Assembly (NCBI GenBank): GCA_009192285.1
Contig: CM018607.1
Location: forward strand, 62,001 to 126,000
DNA: 64,000 nt
DNA from: Morchella semilibera
Taxonomy: Eukaryota > Ascomycota > Pezizomycetes > Pezizales > Morchellaceae
Reading direction: 5' to 3'
Shown: piece by piece, positions 10,617 to 20,344 of the stretch
Layout of the letters: each line of letters begins with the position of its first letter
How positions within the stretch are numbered: the stretch's first letter is position 1
Program-made: the position numbers and the translations under genes
Notes under the pieces: generated by a model
Told to the model about the DNA's origin: nothing
The model's input: the letters and a program-made list of their open reading frames with translations, nothing else
Databases searched by the model: none

Positions 10617-11819
10617 ATGGAATTGCAGACTATTGCAGTTACGATTAAAGGATACACTGCGGACTTGGAGGACCAAGAATTAATTTCCGAAGTTGAAATA
10701 GAGAATGATACCGATTACCTAGAGTCTACAACTAGGCTTACTACCTATAACTTATCAGTACATGATAAGAGTAGTGCTCCAGTTCGGCCTGCGGGATGGT
10801 TATGTGATCCTGCGTATCATTTTGATACAATGTCATCGGTCGCATCCAGTGATTCCGATTCCATAACCTATACTCGCAAGTCTAAATCTAGTAGGAAGAG
10901 GGCAGCAAAGAAGAACAAACAAAAAGACACATCAAAAGAGAAGAAGCTCAAAGCTATAAAAGACGGAACTTCTAATATTATTGCTCCAAAGAATATCAGT
11001 CTCGCATCCTTAAATAAGCGAACTAGAAACAGTCAACCAAGCTATGTTTTGCAGCGACTTCCAGCAGAAATACAAAGAACACATAAAATCTATACAAAGG
11101 AGGAAGTTTGTCATGGTCTTCGGATTTTGGATAGTAAAGGTACAATGTTGGTACATTTATTTCCAGTGAATACTCTCCCCGGAGATATATTTGAACAATT
11201 TGTTCATTCCTGGAAAGTGTATGATAGTTCGGTATCATTTCCTAACTATGACTACATACATTCCCGGGGAGATTATTCTGCTATAGTCTTGGGTTGTTGG
11301 TTTAAATCTGGAAGATTTCTCAAACCGTATATGTCTGCACATTACCGAGGGCCTGGTTCAGGAAAGCATTATAAAAGGAAAGATAATCCTCATTATATTG
11401 CAGCAAAGAAATTCCAAAAAGCCAACCTCCGTCTTTTTGGTTTTATTGAAGGATTGATTTTAAATCATTACCCTATTATACATAAGTTGTATAAATCTAT
11501 CAAGGTTCCCGATAGTTGCCATAAATTTGCTGGCCTTTTCGATGCGGTAGTAATTAACAAGCTAGTTCAAACAAAAATTCACAAAGACCTCGGTGATATC
11601 AAGGGAGGGATTTGTGTTATTATATGTTGGGGTGATTTTCAAGGTGGTGAGTTGGTATTCTCTGAACTCCTATCTGTAATTCCCTTTGTTGCTGGCTCAA
11701 TTATTATATTTCGATCTGTTGTTCTTTCACATTATAACTTACCTGTAATTGGCGACCGATACTCAATGGTTTTTATGACTGATAAAAGTTTAAAACTTTG
11801 GTCAGACAAACAAAATTAA
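10617..11819 (+). CDS. TET/JBP-like 2-oxoglutarate/Fe(II) dioxygenase carried by the transposon
   Basis: One uninterrupted frame of 400 codons. Residues 1-130 are polar and lysine-rich (a basic KKNKQKDTSKEKK-type tract near 100-115). The C-terminal half has the double-stranded beta-helix signature: H322-K-D324 (HxD iron ligands), GGELVF about 20 residues later, distal H372 in LSHYNLPVIGDR, and R381 that would bind 2-oxoglutarate. The spacing and the G-x-R-x-S-x-V-F ending match the TET/JBP group found in fungi, which oxidises 5-methylcytosine or thymine in DNA. Fungal TET/JBP genes are known to travel with KDZ-type transposons; here the partner is a different transposase type. All key residues are present although the neighbouring transposase is broken. 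The start is the first ATG of the open frame; upstream exons may exist. Substrate is inferred, not shown. Confidence 0.75.
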   Translation: MELQTIAVTIKGYTADLEDQELISEVEIENDTDYLESTTRLTTYNLSVHDKSSAPVRPAGWLCDPAYHFDTMSSVASSDSDSITYTRKSKSSRKRAAKKNKQKDTSKEKKLKAIKDGTSNIIAPKNISLASLNKRTRNSQPSYVLQRLPAEIQRTHKIYTKEEVCHGLRILDSKGTMLVHLFPVNTLPGDIFEQFVHSWKVYDSSVSFPNYDYIHSRGDYSAIVLGCWFKSGRFLKPYMSAHYRGPGSGKHYKRKDNPHYIAAKKFQKANLRLFGFIEGLILNHYPIIHKLYKSIKVPDSCHKFAGLFDAVVINKLVQTKIHKDLGDIKGGICVIICWGDFQGGELVFSELLSVIPFVAGSIIIFRSVVLSHYNLPVIGDRYSMVFMTDKSLKLWSDKQN

Positions 11820-12222
11820 TTATCTATCAGTCCTAGTTAATAATCCTGTATTCATTAAATTTTATATATTATTTATTTTTTATCCAGGCCACGTCGCTTG
11901 TTTTAATAATTTTCTAACTCAAATTTTATAATAATCAATAATAAGTATTGACGTAAAACTGGTGCCAAAAATTTTAATTAAAGCGGTTGGAAACAGCTAT
12001 TATAATTTTAAAATTACTCTGAAATACAAATTTTCATGCTACTAGTTTTGAATTACAAATCAATATGGTTCGGAACTATCTTATTCCGACCCCGCTATAA
12101 CCTTTTGGTAACTAGTCTACAAAAATTTTATCAACTGAAAATTCCTACATGATAGCATTTACGAGTCAGTTCCTCACAACTTTAAACCAATATTTTCAAA
12201 TATTTCTTTCGAAAAAAATATA
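11820..12222. other. AT-rich spacer between dioxygenase and transposase genes
   Basis: About 400 bases with no open frame of note. It probably holds the terminator of the dioxygenase gene and the promoter of the transposase. No clear TATA box or polyadenylation signal could be singled out in such AT-rich sequence. Confidence 0.4.
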
Positions 12223-14102
12223 ATGGGTCGTCCAAAAAAATGCCTCGACAATTATAAAGATATTATCCAAGAGCTCTATATTGAACCGGATATGACAGCG
12301 AAGGATATTATTACTTATCTAGGAACCAAATTTGAATTTTTTGTTAGGTATTAAGAGTTTCCGTATGAACAATACTATATATACTAACAAGATTTAAATA
12401 GTGAACGATTATTAAAGTCAAATCTCAAAATATGGTCATTCAAGAAAAATACCTGAACAAATGACTCTGGAGAATTAAGGCTTCGGATAATTGTTTGTTT
12501 AACCCATATGGCTTTAAATGATGAAGAGATATTTCATGTTCTCCAAACTGAAGGTTGCTATATTTACCTTTCATATATATATTCTCGAAGCTTTTGATTT
12601 TATATATAGAACTTAAACTAACTATTTATTTTTACTTATATTTAACAGGATATACAATTGGGTTCCGCCGACTGCAAAGTATAAGAAAGGAATTGGGATT
12701 TCCACGATCGATTACCAATGCCGAAGTATTATCAACTGCCAATAATAATTTAAAGAATGCGATCATGGAGGAGTTAAAGAGTAGAGTCCCTGCACAATAT
12801 GGCCGAGAATATATGTATCGACACTTGAAAGCAAGAGGAATTCCTGTTGCAAGAGATAGAATGTTTGCTATCATGAAAGAATTAGATCCTGAAGGTATTG
12901 CATCTAGAAGTAAAGGTCAACGGAATTATAAAGGTATATACTCAACTGTGAAATCGTCAGGAATTAAAGTAATTTATAATTGTTTAGGCCATTATAGGGT
13001 TCCAGGACCCAACTGGGTATGGTTTATTGATGGTCACCTAAAATTCAAAAGCTACGGAATCGAAGTATATGCTGCAATTGATGCTTACTCATGATATATT
13101 GTTTGGATATATGTAGAGGTTTCCGCTACCACCGCGGTAGGAATTCTTTCACAATATCTTTCAACCCTTGAGTTGGGAGATATATGTCCTAAGTTCCTTA
13201 AGTCTGACCATGGGACGGAAACACCATTAGTAGCTAATGCACATTGGCAATTTGCTAAATTGGATGTGAAAAATAATGATTTACCATTTGGTAAAGCAAA
13301 TCTTTATGCATCAGCAAACTCAACTTATGACTGGAGTCTCCCAACAGTCTCCCAGGTCTCCTGAGACTCTCCTGAGCCTCCCAAATATTTTTTGAGTCTC
13401 CTGAAGTTCAGGAGATATCAGGAGACAAATGAAGTCTTGCTGATGTGGTACAAGTATGAGGAATCAACGTATCGAGGCATGGTGGGATATTATGACAAGA
13501 GGACAATCACAAATGTGGAAGGTTCGTAATCTATTATTTGAAATTAATATCAGTACTCAATAATAAATAAGTTCAATTAATACTAATTAAAAATGTTCAA
13601 CTTGAATAGTCTTTATTTTCGAGACTTAAGGGTGAGAATTGCTTAGACGTTGATAGCATTGCAGACAAAATAGCAGTAGCCTATATATATATTCCACTAT
13701 TGCGTGAGCATATTTATCATTTCACACATATATGGAACATTCATAAAATCAGGAAACAAAAAAACCGACCGTTTTTGGTATCCGGAAAACCAATTCTGAA
13801 TTATTATCACCCAGAGCTTAATACTCAAGCACAGTCGGTAAAGAATTACGGATCTATACCAGACCCAAAATTACTGAAAAATCTAAAAGATATAGTTAAA
13901 GATTATGGTATATTCTCATATTTGCTAGAATGTTAATATTTTGTAATAACACAAAAAAGATTCAGAAACAATCCTACCTATCGATACATTCAACTGGTGT
14001 ACTGAAATACTCGCACTCAATAATTACAATCTACCAATTGTACTTGAACAACGGGAAATTGACGGAACTAATACACACGTTAATGCATATTTGTTAGTAT
14101 AA
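12223..14102 (+). pseudogene. integrase-core DDE transposase, multi-exon, inactivated
   Basis: Exon 1 (12223-12347) starts MGRPKKCLDNY, a typical N-terminal helix-turn-helix for this class. Exon 2 is 12402-12553, exon 3 about 12649-13521 and exon 4 about 13610-13931, with a C-terminal piece to 14102 in another frame. Introns end in AG with CTAAC upstream (for example 12554-12648). The catalytic core is readable: D in WVWFIDGH, D in LKSDHGTET and E in NQRIEAWW. Two in-frame TGA stops occur at 12454-12456 and 13092-13094. The second falls where the family has Arg (IDAYS-R), so CGA to TGA is likely. A palindromic insert (13334-13426) also splits exon 3. The frame change near 13932 cannot be a normal intron (under 35 nt). 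Not functional as it stands. Confidence 0.8.
13334..13426. repeat. GTCTCC/GGAGAC palindromic insertion inside transposase exon 3
   Basis: About 93 bases made of GTCTCC and GGAGAC words in both orientations sit between the coding parts ending ANLYASANS and resuming TSMRNQRIEAWW. The frame is lost across it. It looks like a tiny foldback element or a palindromic minisatellite, not an intron. Confidence 0.5.
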
Positions 14103-14127
14103 TACAATTACTTTCAAATGTAGTTAT

Positions 14128-17100
14128 TCAGTGTACGAAGAAGGTTGGCAAGAGAAGGTCGTCAGACTCCTGCGACACATGCCTGAACCTGACATGCCCC
14201 TCGAGTCACACCCTTTCTGGGCACGAAATACGGGAAGCGAGACTCTCGCTAGTGCTATCCCAGAAGAGTTCCAAGACTACGCAGATGTGTTCTCCCCTGA
14301 AGGAGCAGGACGCCTGCCGGAACATAGTGAGTGGGATCATACGATTCCTCTCGTGGACGGAAGCCAACCTCCGTGGGGTCCCATTTATGCATTATCACCC
14401 CCGGAACAGAAAGCGTTGAGGAAATACCTGGACGAAATGTTAGCGGCAGGTAAAATTGTCCCATCTTCCAGCCCAGCAGCGGCACCCATCCTCTTCGTCC
14501 CTAAACAAGACGGGTCGCTACGGTTATGCGTCGACTACCGCGGCTTAAACTCCGTTACAGTCAAGAACCGGTACCCACTGCCTCTCATGACAGAGCTGGC
14601 AGACTCGACGAAGGGAGCTCTCTTCTTTACCAAAATAGATCTCAAGAACGGTTACAACCTAGTAAGGATCGCAGAGGGAGAAGAGTGGAAGACAGCCTTC
14701 CGGACCAAATACGGCTACTTCGAATATAGAGTAATGCCGTTCGGCTTGACCAACGCTCCGGCAACGTTCCAGGCAATGGTCAATACCATATTCAAAGACC
14801 TGTTAGATCAGGGTCTAGTGGTTTACTTGGATGATATCCTGATATATTCCAAGTCTAGAGAAGAGCATGTAGCTCTTGTGCGCAGGGTGCTGGAGCGGCT
14901 ACGGCAACACCATTTATACGGCAACCTGAAAAAGACAGTTTGGTTCCAAACGGAGGTAGAATTCCTAGGATTCAAGCTATCAGGTACGGGAACCCAGGTC
15001 TCACCCGAGAAGGTGAAGGCTATTACCGAGTGGATAGTACCCACAAAGGTAAAGGAGCTTCAATGCTTCCTGGGGTTCGCCAACTTCCTAAGGCGGTTCA
15101 TCTACGGGTATTCTGCGGTATGCAAGCCCATGACAGATCTCCTGAAGAAGAATGCCGTATGGAAATGGGGTCGGGAAGCGCAGGATGCTTTTGACGGGCT
15201 CAAGAAGCTATTTACCACCGCTCCTATCCTCCGACACTACGACGAACATCGCATGGCTGTCCTTGAAACAGATGCCAGCGACTGGGCAGAGGCTGCGGTC
15301 TTGTCACAAGTGTTCGAAGATGGCAAATTACATCCGGTGGCTTACCACTCTCGCAAGTTCAACGAGGCCGAAGTCAACTATGAGATCTACGATAAAGAGA
15401 TGCTCGCAATAGTTTCCGCCCTCTTGACTTGGAGACATTGGCTGGAAGGTACGGACATACCTATCCAGATCTATTCTGATCACCAAAACCTTCAGTACTT
15501 TACAACGACCAAGAAGCTGTCAAGAAGACAGGCCCGTTGGGCTGAGAAGATAGCACCTTTTCACTTCAAAATCCACTTTCGACCAGGCGACAAGAACGGG
15601 AAACCTGATGCATTAACCAGGCGCCCGGAGTACGCCATGGAAGGGGGAGTAGTTCGAGAGCAGCCAGTAAAAATGCTTCTCTCACCTGAACACTTCGCGG
15701 AAAGAAACCTCCTCCCCGAACATTTTGCAAGAAGGACACAAGCGGGAATAGAACCTCGTGAAGAAATCCTCTGCAATCCCCCATCGGAAGTGCGTTTAAT
15801 GGAACAGTGGGTACACATACCAGGAGTGGGAATGCCTGTGGCTCTGCAGAACTGGTATGAAGAAGAGGGTCGATGGACTCGTAGGATAGTTCCGGATGAA
15901 CTCCCTGAAAACGAAGATCCTGAGGACCTGTGGACCCGGCAGACCATCTTGCGGGAGGCTGCAACAGAGTGGGATCCCGATCAGAATACAGCGACTCATG
16001 AAGGACGCTGGGTACTGCCTGGGCATGCAGTCAAGCAGGTCATAGAAGACCATCACGACAGGCCCACGGCAGGGCATCTAGGCAGAGATAAAACCTTGGA
16101 ATTGATTGACAGGAACTACTGGTGGCCAGGAATGTCCACAGATGTAGCCAAATATGTCAGTACGTGCGACGTATGCCAAAGAGCCAAACAACGACGACGA
16201 CATATGTCTCTTCCACAGCCCCTAGAGTTAGCCACGACCCCTTGGTGCGACATCTCCATGGATTTTGTAGTAGAAATGCCCAAGGAGCGGTCAAGTTTCC
16301 GGAACGTCATGGTTGTAGTGGACCGCTTCAGTAAAATGGCGCACTTCATCCCAATGACAGGAATCAACGCAGAGCAAACTGCACAAGCATTCGTCAAAGA
16401 CATCTGGCGCTTTCACGGACTCCCGCGATCAATAGTATCGGACCGAGGAACACAGTTCGTGTCAGCCTTCTGGACAGCGATTACAGAACGACTAGGGATT
16501 CGAAGAAGACTCTCGACCTCGTTCCATCCGCAGACAGATGGTCAGACGGAAAGGACTAACCAGCATATGGAGTCCTACCTACGAGCGTTTACGGCCGGCA
16601 CAGGTAAGAAGTAGAGAGACCTACTTCCTATCTGCGAATATGCCTACAACAACGCCAAACACTCCTCTACCGGGCAGTCCCCTGTGACGGAGTAACCCGA
16701 CGCAAAGAAGAAGACGACAATGATGACGCAGAGGGACTCGAGGAGCACAGTGTACTCGACGAGGGAGCCGTTGAAGACAGGGACAACACCGGGCAGGCAC
16801 AAGCACAGGCACCGGCGAAGACAAAGGCAAGAGCGAGGGCACAAGAGCACAGAACAGAGAAGATGAGGATCGAATAGACCTCAACGAGAACGGGGAGGAA
16901 TACTATGGGTTTCCTCTTGTCAGAGGATCGAGTCTTTGGTACGAGGGACTATGGCTTTAGAAATAGGAGTAAATTCCTATGTATCGAAATAACAGGAAGA
17001 CGAGACAGAGAGAAAAGAAAGAAAGAACTAAGGAAAACATCTATCCCCGCTATTTAACATACCTCCTCCACCAGTCCGCCAAGACTACATATCGTCATCC

Positions 17101-17883
17101 ACAGAATTCCATAGAAACCCGTCGCTACCACACCTCGTAATCCTCCCCACCATCTCCGCTATTTACATTACCAATCCATCACGCCATCGAACCTCCTAGA
17201 AACCTATGACGACACCCTCCACCTCGCATTCCCTGCTCTCGCTTAACATTTCCCTAACAACCACAACCGGGCACTACCCACCGAACTGTCGGGACAGATG
17301 CCAAGACGCCGGGACATCCCGTTCTATTGCAACTACGGGTTTCACCCTCGCTCAGACTGGCCTACGGACGTGGAGATTGAGCAGCTGGATGCCGAAGGGA
17401 ATAACCACCTGGATGAAATCCTCGCCGCCCATTGAACTGGCCCGAGAAACCCTACAGCAGACGTACGATAAAATGGCGTCACGACCTGGTCCCGCAGCGC
17501 AGCAGTTCGAACTAGGGCAGAAGGTCCTACTAGATACAAGGAACCTCGGCGGATACAATAAATGGTCAGATAAGTTCACTGGACCCTTCGAAGTATTAGC
17601 CAAGATCGGTAATCGAGCGTACCGACTAGACCTACCAGCAGACTGGAAGGTTCATAACGTGTTCCATGAGATGCTCCTGCGACCCTATCGTGAAGATGCG
17701 GACCCCCACAGGAAGCAGAACACTCGCAAACGGCTGGCAACCCCAGAGCCTCAAGAGGCACTAATGGATGAAAATGCCAAACCGGTTATCAGCAACCGTC
17801 CTCGCACTCGGAGTCAAGACATAGTAGCCCCGGAGTCCGGAGCACGGCAGACTAAGAGGCAGCGACGGTTGACAGAGCAATAA
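14128..17883 (+). pseudogene. pol: gypsy pol (RT-RNaseH-integrase), interrupted by a solo LTR
   Basis: The 14131-16614 frame carries reverse transcriptase (TKIDLKNGYN, then YLDDILIYS near 14824-14850), RNase H (ETDASDWAEAAVL, then [12 protein letters not shown]) and integrase (H-H-C-C zinc region with AGHLGRDKT and CDVCQRAK; DFVVEMPK; VSDRGTQF; TDGQTERTNQ). A TAG at 16612-16614 replaces an expected Trp (G-to-A). The frame then resumes (LLPICEYAYNNAKHSSTGQSP) until the 634-bp solo LTR at 16683. It continues from 17322 (FYCNYGFHPRSDWPTD) to a stop at 17883, with the C-terminal FTGPFEVLAKIGNRAYRL region and no chromodomain. A DNA copy made defective by truncation, one nonsense change and one insertion. 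Confidence 0.9.
16683..17316 (-). mobile_element. solo LTR, 634 bp (family A), inverted copy
   Basis: On the reverse strand it starts TGTCCCGGCGTC and ends CCGTCACA, the TG..CA ends of an LTR. Flanking 5-bp duplications are TCCCC (16678-16682) and TCCCG (17317-17321), one mismatch. It is the same length as, and visibly homologous to, the copy at 25155-25788 but in opposite orientation. It splits the gypsy integrase. Confidence 0.85.
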
Positions 17884-17976
17884 TCCCGATACCTTCCCTC
17901 ATCATGGCTTTTCCCACAGGGTTTTTTCCATGGAAGGGTTTAACGGTCGAGGACGACGGCTTGGAAGGGGGAGTAG

Positions 17977-18313
17977 TGTTACAGGATTGCTTGGAAGTGC
18001 GGTACTGGTAGTACAATGGTATTGTCCCGGTATGACGGCGCGATGGAAGAGTGACGTACGCCCAGGAGCGGGGTTCGGTTATAACTCGGCAACCACTACC
18101 ACACCTTATGAACGGGCCCTTGGTTACCCCACCTCGTAGGAAGTCGGAGCAGTAGCGGAGGCATTGCGGTAGATTTGCCATTGGAGGAGTTAGCGGGTTT
18201 AAGGGAGGTCTTCATGTATAAATAGCTAGTAGGATTCCCGTCGTCTTAGGGGAATCATCATCCTCTCAAGCGAACGGAATCCGGTCTACAATATTACAAG
18301 TTTAAAAGCTACA
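17977..18313 (+). repeat. 3' LTR of the nested gypsy element
   Basis: Starts TGTTACAGGATTGC directly after the polypurine tract. A TATA-like TATAAATAG lies near 18218. The end is placed at a TTACA or CTACA near 18298 or 18313; without a 5' LTR to compare, the border is uncertain. Confidence 0.55.
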
Positions 18314-18340
18314 GAACTATCGCTTAGCATTAGCCATATC

Positions 18341-18700
18341 TTAGTGACTTCTGAGATATCCCTTTACATGACCAGAACGTTTGTTGATAGGAAAGTTTGC
18401 TGAACGTGCTTCTTCGACATCTGCTCTATTATCAAATAAAGACAGTCGGCTACTAGATGCTTTTCGGATCGTTGGTTTCATTGGTGTAGAAATCTCTTTC
18501 GATTTCTGCGGTGATAGTGGTGGATTGAATAAACTATCGTCATCTGAGTCAATGAGACTGATAATTGCTGGTCTAGTATCTGAAAGTTGTTTTTTCGGAG
18601 TTGACGCAGTATGCAATGTATTTCCACAGAAGGGGCAACCTTTAGATTTAAGGCTACTATGCTCTAATCCGGGTTTTTCGGAACAAAAACGCGTCGACAT
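18341..18700 (-). CDS. small cargo protein with CPFCG zinc-like motif and SUMO-interaction-like motif
   Basis: A reverse-strand frame of 119 codons inside the DNA transposon, starting MSTRFCSEKPG at 18700. It has a CPFCG knuckle with an earlier Cys and a later His, which could bind zinc. It also has AIISLIDSDDD, a hydrophobic core followed by acidic residues that is the textbook shape of a SUMO-interacting motif. The rest is Ser/Lys/Pro-rich and likely disordered. The stop at 18341 is about 30 bases from the 3' border of the nested gypsy, so the original C-terminus may have been removed. The longer open frame upstream of this Met (to 18838) runs toward the inverted repeat and is less likely coding. 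I do not recognise the family; it may be an accessory gene of the transposon. Confidence 0.5.
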   Translation of the reverse strand: MSTRFCSEKPGLEHSSLKSKGCPFCGNTLHTASTPKKQLSDTRPAIISLIDSDDDSLFNPPLSPQKSKEISTPMKPTIRKASSSRLSLFDNRADVEEARSANFPINKRSGHVKGYLRSH

Positions 18701-18873
18701 TTCGGGGAAAACAATGTTGAGAGAAAAAGATATGTAACATTTAGCGAGAATGAGGTGGGTATGAAGTAAAAAAATTTTCAGTTGATTAGTCATACTTGTA
18801 CTAGTGTGAAAAGAAAATCTTACCAAACCCCCTGTCAAACTTATTTGCCCTTTTGTAAGTATAGGCTGCCGTA

Positions 18874-18879
18874 GAGTAC
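18874..18879. repeat. target site duplication GAGTAC (right)
   Basis: Exact copy of 9362-9367, abutting the right terminal inverted repeat. Confidence 0.9.
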
Positions 18880-19026
18880 CTCTTCAAAGGGTTGGTGCCA
18901 AGACCGCACACCCAACCGCACTTTGATCTTTCTATCCCTTCTATCCCAGGGCAACACATGCAACAACCAACGTGGGGTAACGTGGGCAGGGACAGGGACA
19001 GGGTCACTCATGCCAGATCTCCAGAT

Positions 19027-19241
<215 letters not shown>

Positions 19242-19885
19242 TGGGTGTGCAAGGCTGAGAAAGAACCTATGCAGTAGCGCTTTCCCGATACAGATGGCGA
19301 GGCTAGAGAAAATGTGGGCGACTTCCCTAAAAGGATCTTTGTCTTCTGTAGAGTATTACTACTAACTCACTAATCGTTATCAACTATTCGATAACGCTCT
19401 AGATCTACCTATATGTATCCCTACACTCAGACCACTAACCATCGAACGAGTGAGATACCATAATATTTAATCTAATTCCCCAGTATCTGAAACTCAAGAC
19501 TCTGTCCATGACTCTTTTTCGGTGGGTTGCGTTGGACTGCGGCGGTCAACTCTGAAATCACAGTACTGTCATGAAGATGTAGCAGCCAAGCTCTTTCTCA
19601 TTGGCTTAAAATCAACGACAATAATAATAATCCCACCCTCAAGTTGGTCTCAAAAGTGTGGCTTTCTCTCACAGACCCCTTTATCTTTGTTATCAATCGT
19701 TTGACCTCTCATGCCACCAAAATCCGGCTCTATATCGTTGTAGTGCAGCCTTTGGTTGGACTGTACGTTAGGATATCATGTGCACGTTAGGGCTATTTAA
19801 AGGGCCATCTGCCCCACCCCTCACGAGTTTCCGATAACCTTTCGCACATATTGCAGTTCACACCACCGACCGCCCTGCTTCCACC
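19242..19885. promoter_or_regulatory. intergenic; TATA-like element before the small beta-sandwich gene
   Basis: No gene seen. CTATTTAAAGG at 19793-19803 lies about 85 bases before the ATG at 19886, consistent with a core promoter. Confidence 0.4.
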
Positions 19886-20344
19886 ATGTCCAAATCAGAC
19901 AACGAACACACTCCCCGCCTCGATCGTACATCTACTATCAAGATCATCAACGACCACCCCCTCGCGCTGACACTGGTTTCTGCGACCGCAAAACGAGGAG
20001 CATGGTCGGTTGGAAAACCGCCAGTAACCGTTATCGAGCCCGGCACGGACAGCGGGGATATGATTCTACTTGACAAGTTCGGTATTCACGGATCTGAGGG
20101 GTCGCTGGAGTATCGGCTAGGGTCCGGCGAGGAAACGATAAAGATAATCTTCTCCTGCCCCCTCATTGGGAAGAATACTGCCCAGTGGGGACTACCCGCG
20201 CCGGCGGGGGTGACACTACATCGTCCAACGTTTGAGAGCGCCGGGCCATTATCTGGTGCGTATCATATTCCTACATAATATTGTGTCATGCGCTGATATA
20301 GTTCAGCGGAATTTACGGTGTCTCATCCTGATACTGGTAGTTAA
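19886..20344 (+). CDS. small aegerolysin-like beta-sandwich protein (paralogue of 42444-43015)
   Basis: Two exons, 19886-20255 and 20307-20344, encode about 135 aa. The intron is 51 nt (GTGCGT..TTCAG). After splicing the protein ends AEFTVSHPDTGS instead of the intron-encoded tail. There is no signal peptide. Motifs are IKIINDHPLALTLVSATAKRGAW, shown here only as positions 19-41, then a Pro/Gly-rich loop, DKFGIHGSEGSLEYRL and FSCPLIGKN. This hydrophobic-strand, DKFG..G..G.v.Y and CP..G.N pattern is shared with the gene at 42444, including the phase-1 position of the last intron. It resembles fungal aegerolysins and related small crystal-protein folds, some of which bind membrane lipids. I cannot confirm the family from sequence alone, so the role is left open. 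Confidence 0.65.

Larger units (their letters stand above)
14103..18313 (+). mobile_element. 5'-truncated Ty3/gypsy retrotransposon nested in the DNA transposon
   Basis: Gag, protease and 5' LTR are missing: the element starts directly in the segment before reverse transcriptase (about 14128) and runs through RT, RNase H and integrase to a 3' LTR. A polypurine tract (GGAAGGGGGAGTAG) ends at 17976, just before the LTR. The 5' end and target duplication cannot be placed because the left part was lost, probably with some of the host transposon. The 3' limit is uncertain by about 15 bases. Confidence 0.8.
9368..18873 (+). mobile_element. DNA transposon with integrase-like DDE transposase (IS3EU-like), carrying a TET/JBP-like dioxygenase
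   Basis: The ends are perfect 32-bp inverted repeats (9368-9399 and 18842-18873) beginning TACGGCAGCC, flanked by the 6-bp duplication GAGTAC. Subterminal words TTGATTAGTCATA and GTACTAGTGTG occur near both ends in the same orientation and may be transposase sites. Gene order is dioxygenase (+), transposase (+), small reverse-strand gene. The interior is AT-rich compared with its flanks. A 6-bp duplication, a TAC terminus and an integrase-core transposase fit the IS3EU superfamily as I remember it; this assignment is unchecked. About 4.2 kb of the total is a later gypsy insertion (about 14103-18313), so the element proper was roughly 5.3 kb or larger. Confidence 0.88.

Noticed and set aside
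13932-13968. Intron joining the transposase exon 4 to its C-terminal piece
   Set aside because: The only fitting GT..AG interval would be 28-34 nt, too short, so a frame change is more likely.
16621-16884. Reverse-strand leucine/cysteine-rich frames near 16.6-16.9 kb
   Set aside because: They are frames through the inverted 634-bp LTR; the same peptide appears from the direct copy at 25.6 kb.
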